DNA from: Actinomycetota bacterium
Lineage (GTDB): Bacteria > Actinomycetota > Thermoleophilia > Gaiellales > Gaiellaceae
Direction: 5' to 3'
Assembly (NCBI GenBank): GCA_003136795.1
Contig: PLDP01000032.1
Span: 3,630-9,204, forward strand
Length of the DNA: 5,575 bases
In this document: piece by piece, positions 5,043-5,575 of the stretch
How the letters are laid out: each line of letters starts with the position of its first letter
Position numbering within the stretch: position 1 is the stretch's first letter
The notes under the pieces: model-generated
What the model was told of the DNA's origin: nothing
Databases searched by the model: none
What the model saw: only the letters and a program-made list of their open reading frames with translations
Translations under genes and position numbers: made by a program

Positions 5043-5575
5043 CGAGCACCCCCTGGACGCCGCGCGCACGCCCGCTCCGCCGGTGTGAAAAGAAGAGCTC
5101 CGGGTGGCAGCGCGTGCAGAGGTCCACGCGCTCGACCGTCTCGACGCCCGCGCCGCGCAGCGCGCGTTCGGCTGCGCTCCAGAGGTCGAGCTTCCGCTCG
5201 ACGGTCAGGTCGGCGTCGAACAGCGTCGCGACTTCGTCACCCACCTCGTAGCAGCACGGCCCGATCGCCGGCCCGATCACCGCGGCCTTCGCGCCGGCGC
5301 CAAGCGCCGCGACGCCGGCGGCGACCACTCCCTCCGCCAGGCCCCGCCAGCCCGCGTGCAGCACCGCAAGAGCGCGCCGCCCGTCGCGCCGTGCGATCGC
5401 GATCGGCAGACAGTCCGCCGACATGGCAAGGAGCGGCAGCCCCGGCTCGTCGCTCCAAAGCCCGTCGCCGGGCTCGCCGCGCTTCCCCGCGTGCGCGCGG
5501 TGCACCGTCGGCGAGTGCACCTGGCGATTGAAGGCGAGCCGCTCCGCGTCGAGGCCGAGGGCCGCGCAGGCGATG
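5029..5575 (-). CDS. pgeF: PgeF/YfiH/LACC1-family multicopper-like protein (partial, N-terminus missing)
   Basis: The visible 181 residues form the main part of the former 'laccase' domain family (DUF152). Members have been shown to be peptidoglycan editing factors that hydrolyse wrongly built UDP-MurNAc-L-Ser, and others act on purine nucleosides. Metal and active-site motifs are NRQVHS (visible His20), SADCLPI (Cys55) and VLHAGWRGL (His73), in the order and near-spacing of His71/Cys107/His124 of E. coli YfiH. IGPAIGPCCYEVG and CTRCHPELFFSHRR follow. The frame is open to the right edge, so the GTG at 5520 is internal: it encodes the Val of the conserved QVH motif. Family length of about 240 implies roughly 60 missing N-terminal residues. 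The stop overlaps yggS by 14 bases. Which reaction dominates here cannot be told. Confidence 0.95.
   Translation of the reverse strand, partial: IACAALGLDAERLAFNRQVHSPTVHRAHAGKRGEPGDGLWSDEPGLPLLAMSADCLPIAIARRDGRRALAVLHAGWRGLAEGVVAAGVAALGAGAKAAVIGPAIGPCCYEVGDEVATLFDADLTVERKLDLWSAAERALRGAGVETVERVDLCTRCHPELFFSHRRSGRARGVQGVLGAVA
5049..5054 (-). promoter_or_regulatory. Shine-Dalgarno deciding the yggS start
   Basis: AGGGGG on the minus strand, six bases before the GTG at 5042 and inside the last codons of pgeF. It favours the 196-residue YggS over the form starting at GTG 5069, which lacks a comparable site. Confidence 0.65.

Noticed and set aside
5240..5280. Tandem CGGCCCGATC copies two bases apart.
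   Set aside because: They encode the conserved GPAIGP segment of PgeF, so protein sequence explains the repeat.
4485..5531. Plus-strand open frame of 348 codons across yggS and pgeF.
   Set aside because: It turns into Arg/Pro/Ser-rich sequence and runs antisense to two conserved genes; typical high-GC shadow.
1..5575. Search for CRISPR, toxin-antitoxin, phage defence, insertion sequences or tRNA genes.
   Set aside because: All coding capacity is taken by recognised housekeeping genes and no spaced repeats, transposase motifs or cloverleaf-like sequences were seen.

Overview
This window is GC-rich (roughly two thirds G+C by eye). It carries ten genes, all on the minus strand, so the biological reading direction runs from base 5575 down to base 1. 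It looks like the cell-division and cell-envelope cluster that follows ftsZ in Gram-positive bacteria, joined at its far end to the start of a ribosomal protein operon. The gene set and order (pgeF, yggS, sepF, yggT, divIVA, yggU-like, traR/dksA-like, lspA, rluD), the frequent GTG starts and the acidic SepF linker suggest an actinobacterium. A deep lineage such as Thermoleophilia is my best guess, but no marker in the window settles this.

Layout in transcription order: pgeF (YfiH/LACC1 family, its start lying beyond the right edge); yggS (PLP homeostasis); sepF (FtsZ membrane anchor and Z-ring assembly); yggT (two-helix membrane protein); divIVA (coiled-coil polar/septal scaffold); a DUF167/YggU protein; a TraR/DksA-type zinc-finger regulator; lspA (lipoprotein signal peptidase); rluD (large-subunit rRNA pseudouridine synthase); then a 139-base gap and rpsB (ribosomal protein S2, its end lying beyond the left edge).

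The first nine genes are packed with gaps of 0 to 31 bases or overlaps of 4 to about 14 bases. They very probably form one transcript with several translationally coupled junctions. The only gap large enough for a separate promoter is the one in front of rpsB. I see no tRNA, rRNA, CRISPR array, insertion sequence, phage gene or convincing terminator.

Functionally the cluster joins peptidoglycan precursor quality control (PgeF), vitamin B6 balance (YggS), septum assembly (SepF, YggT, DivIVA) and lipoprotein maturation (LspA), followed by ribosome functions (RluD, S2). I do not see a novel multi-gene system. The points worth a second look are small: an Asp in place of the fourth zinc-ligand Cys in the DksA-like protein, a DivIVA lacking the Phe/Arg membrane tip known from Bacillus, an unusually compact YggS, a perfect palindrome in the 5' part of lspA, and the gene order compared with Streptomyces.
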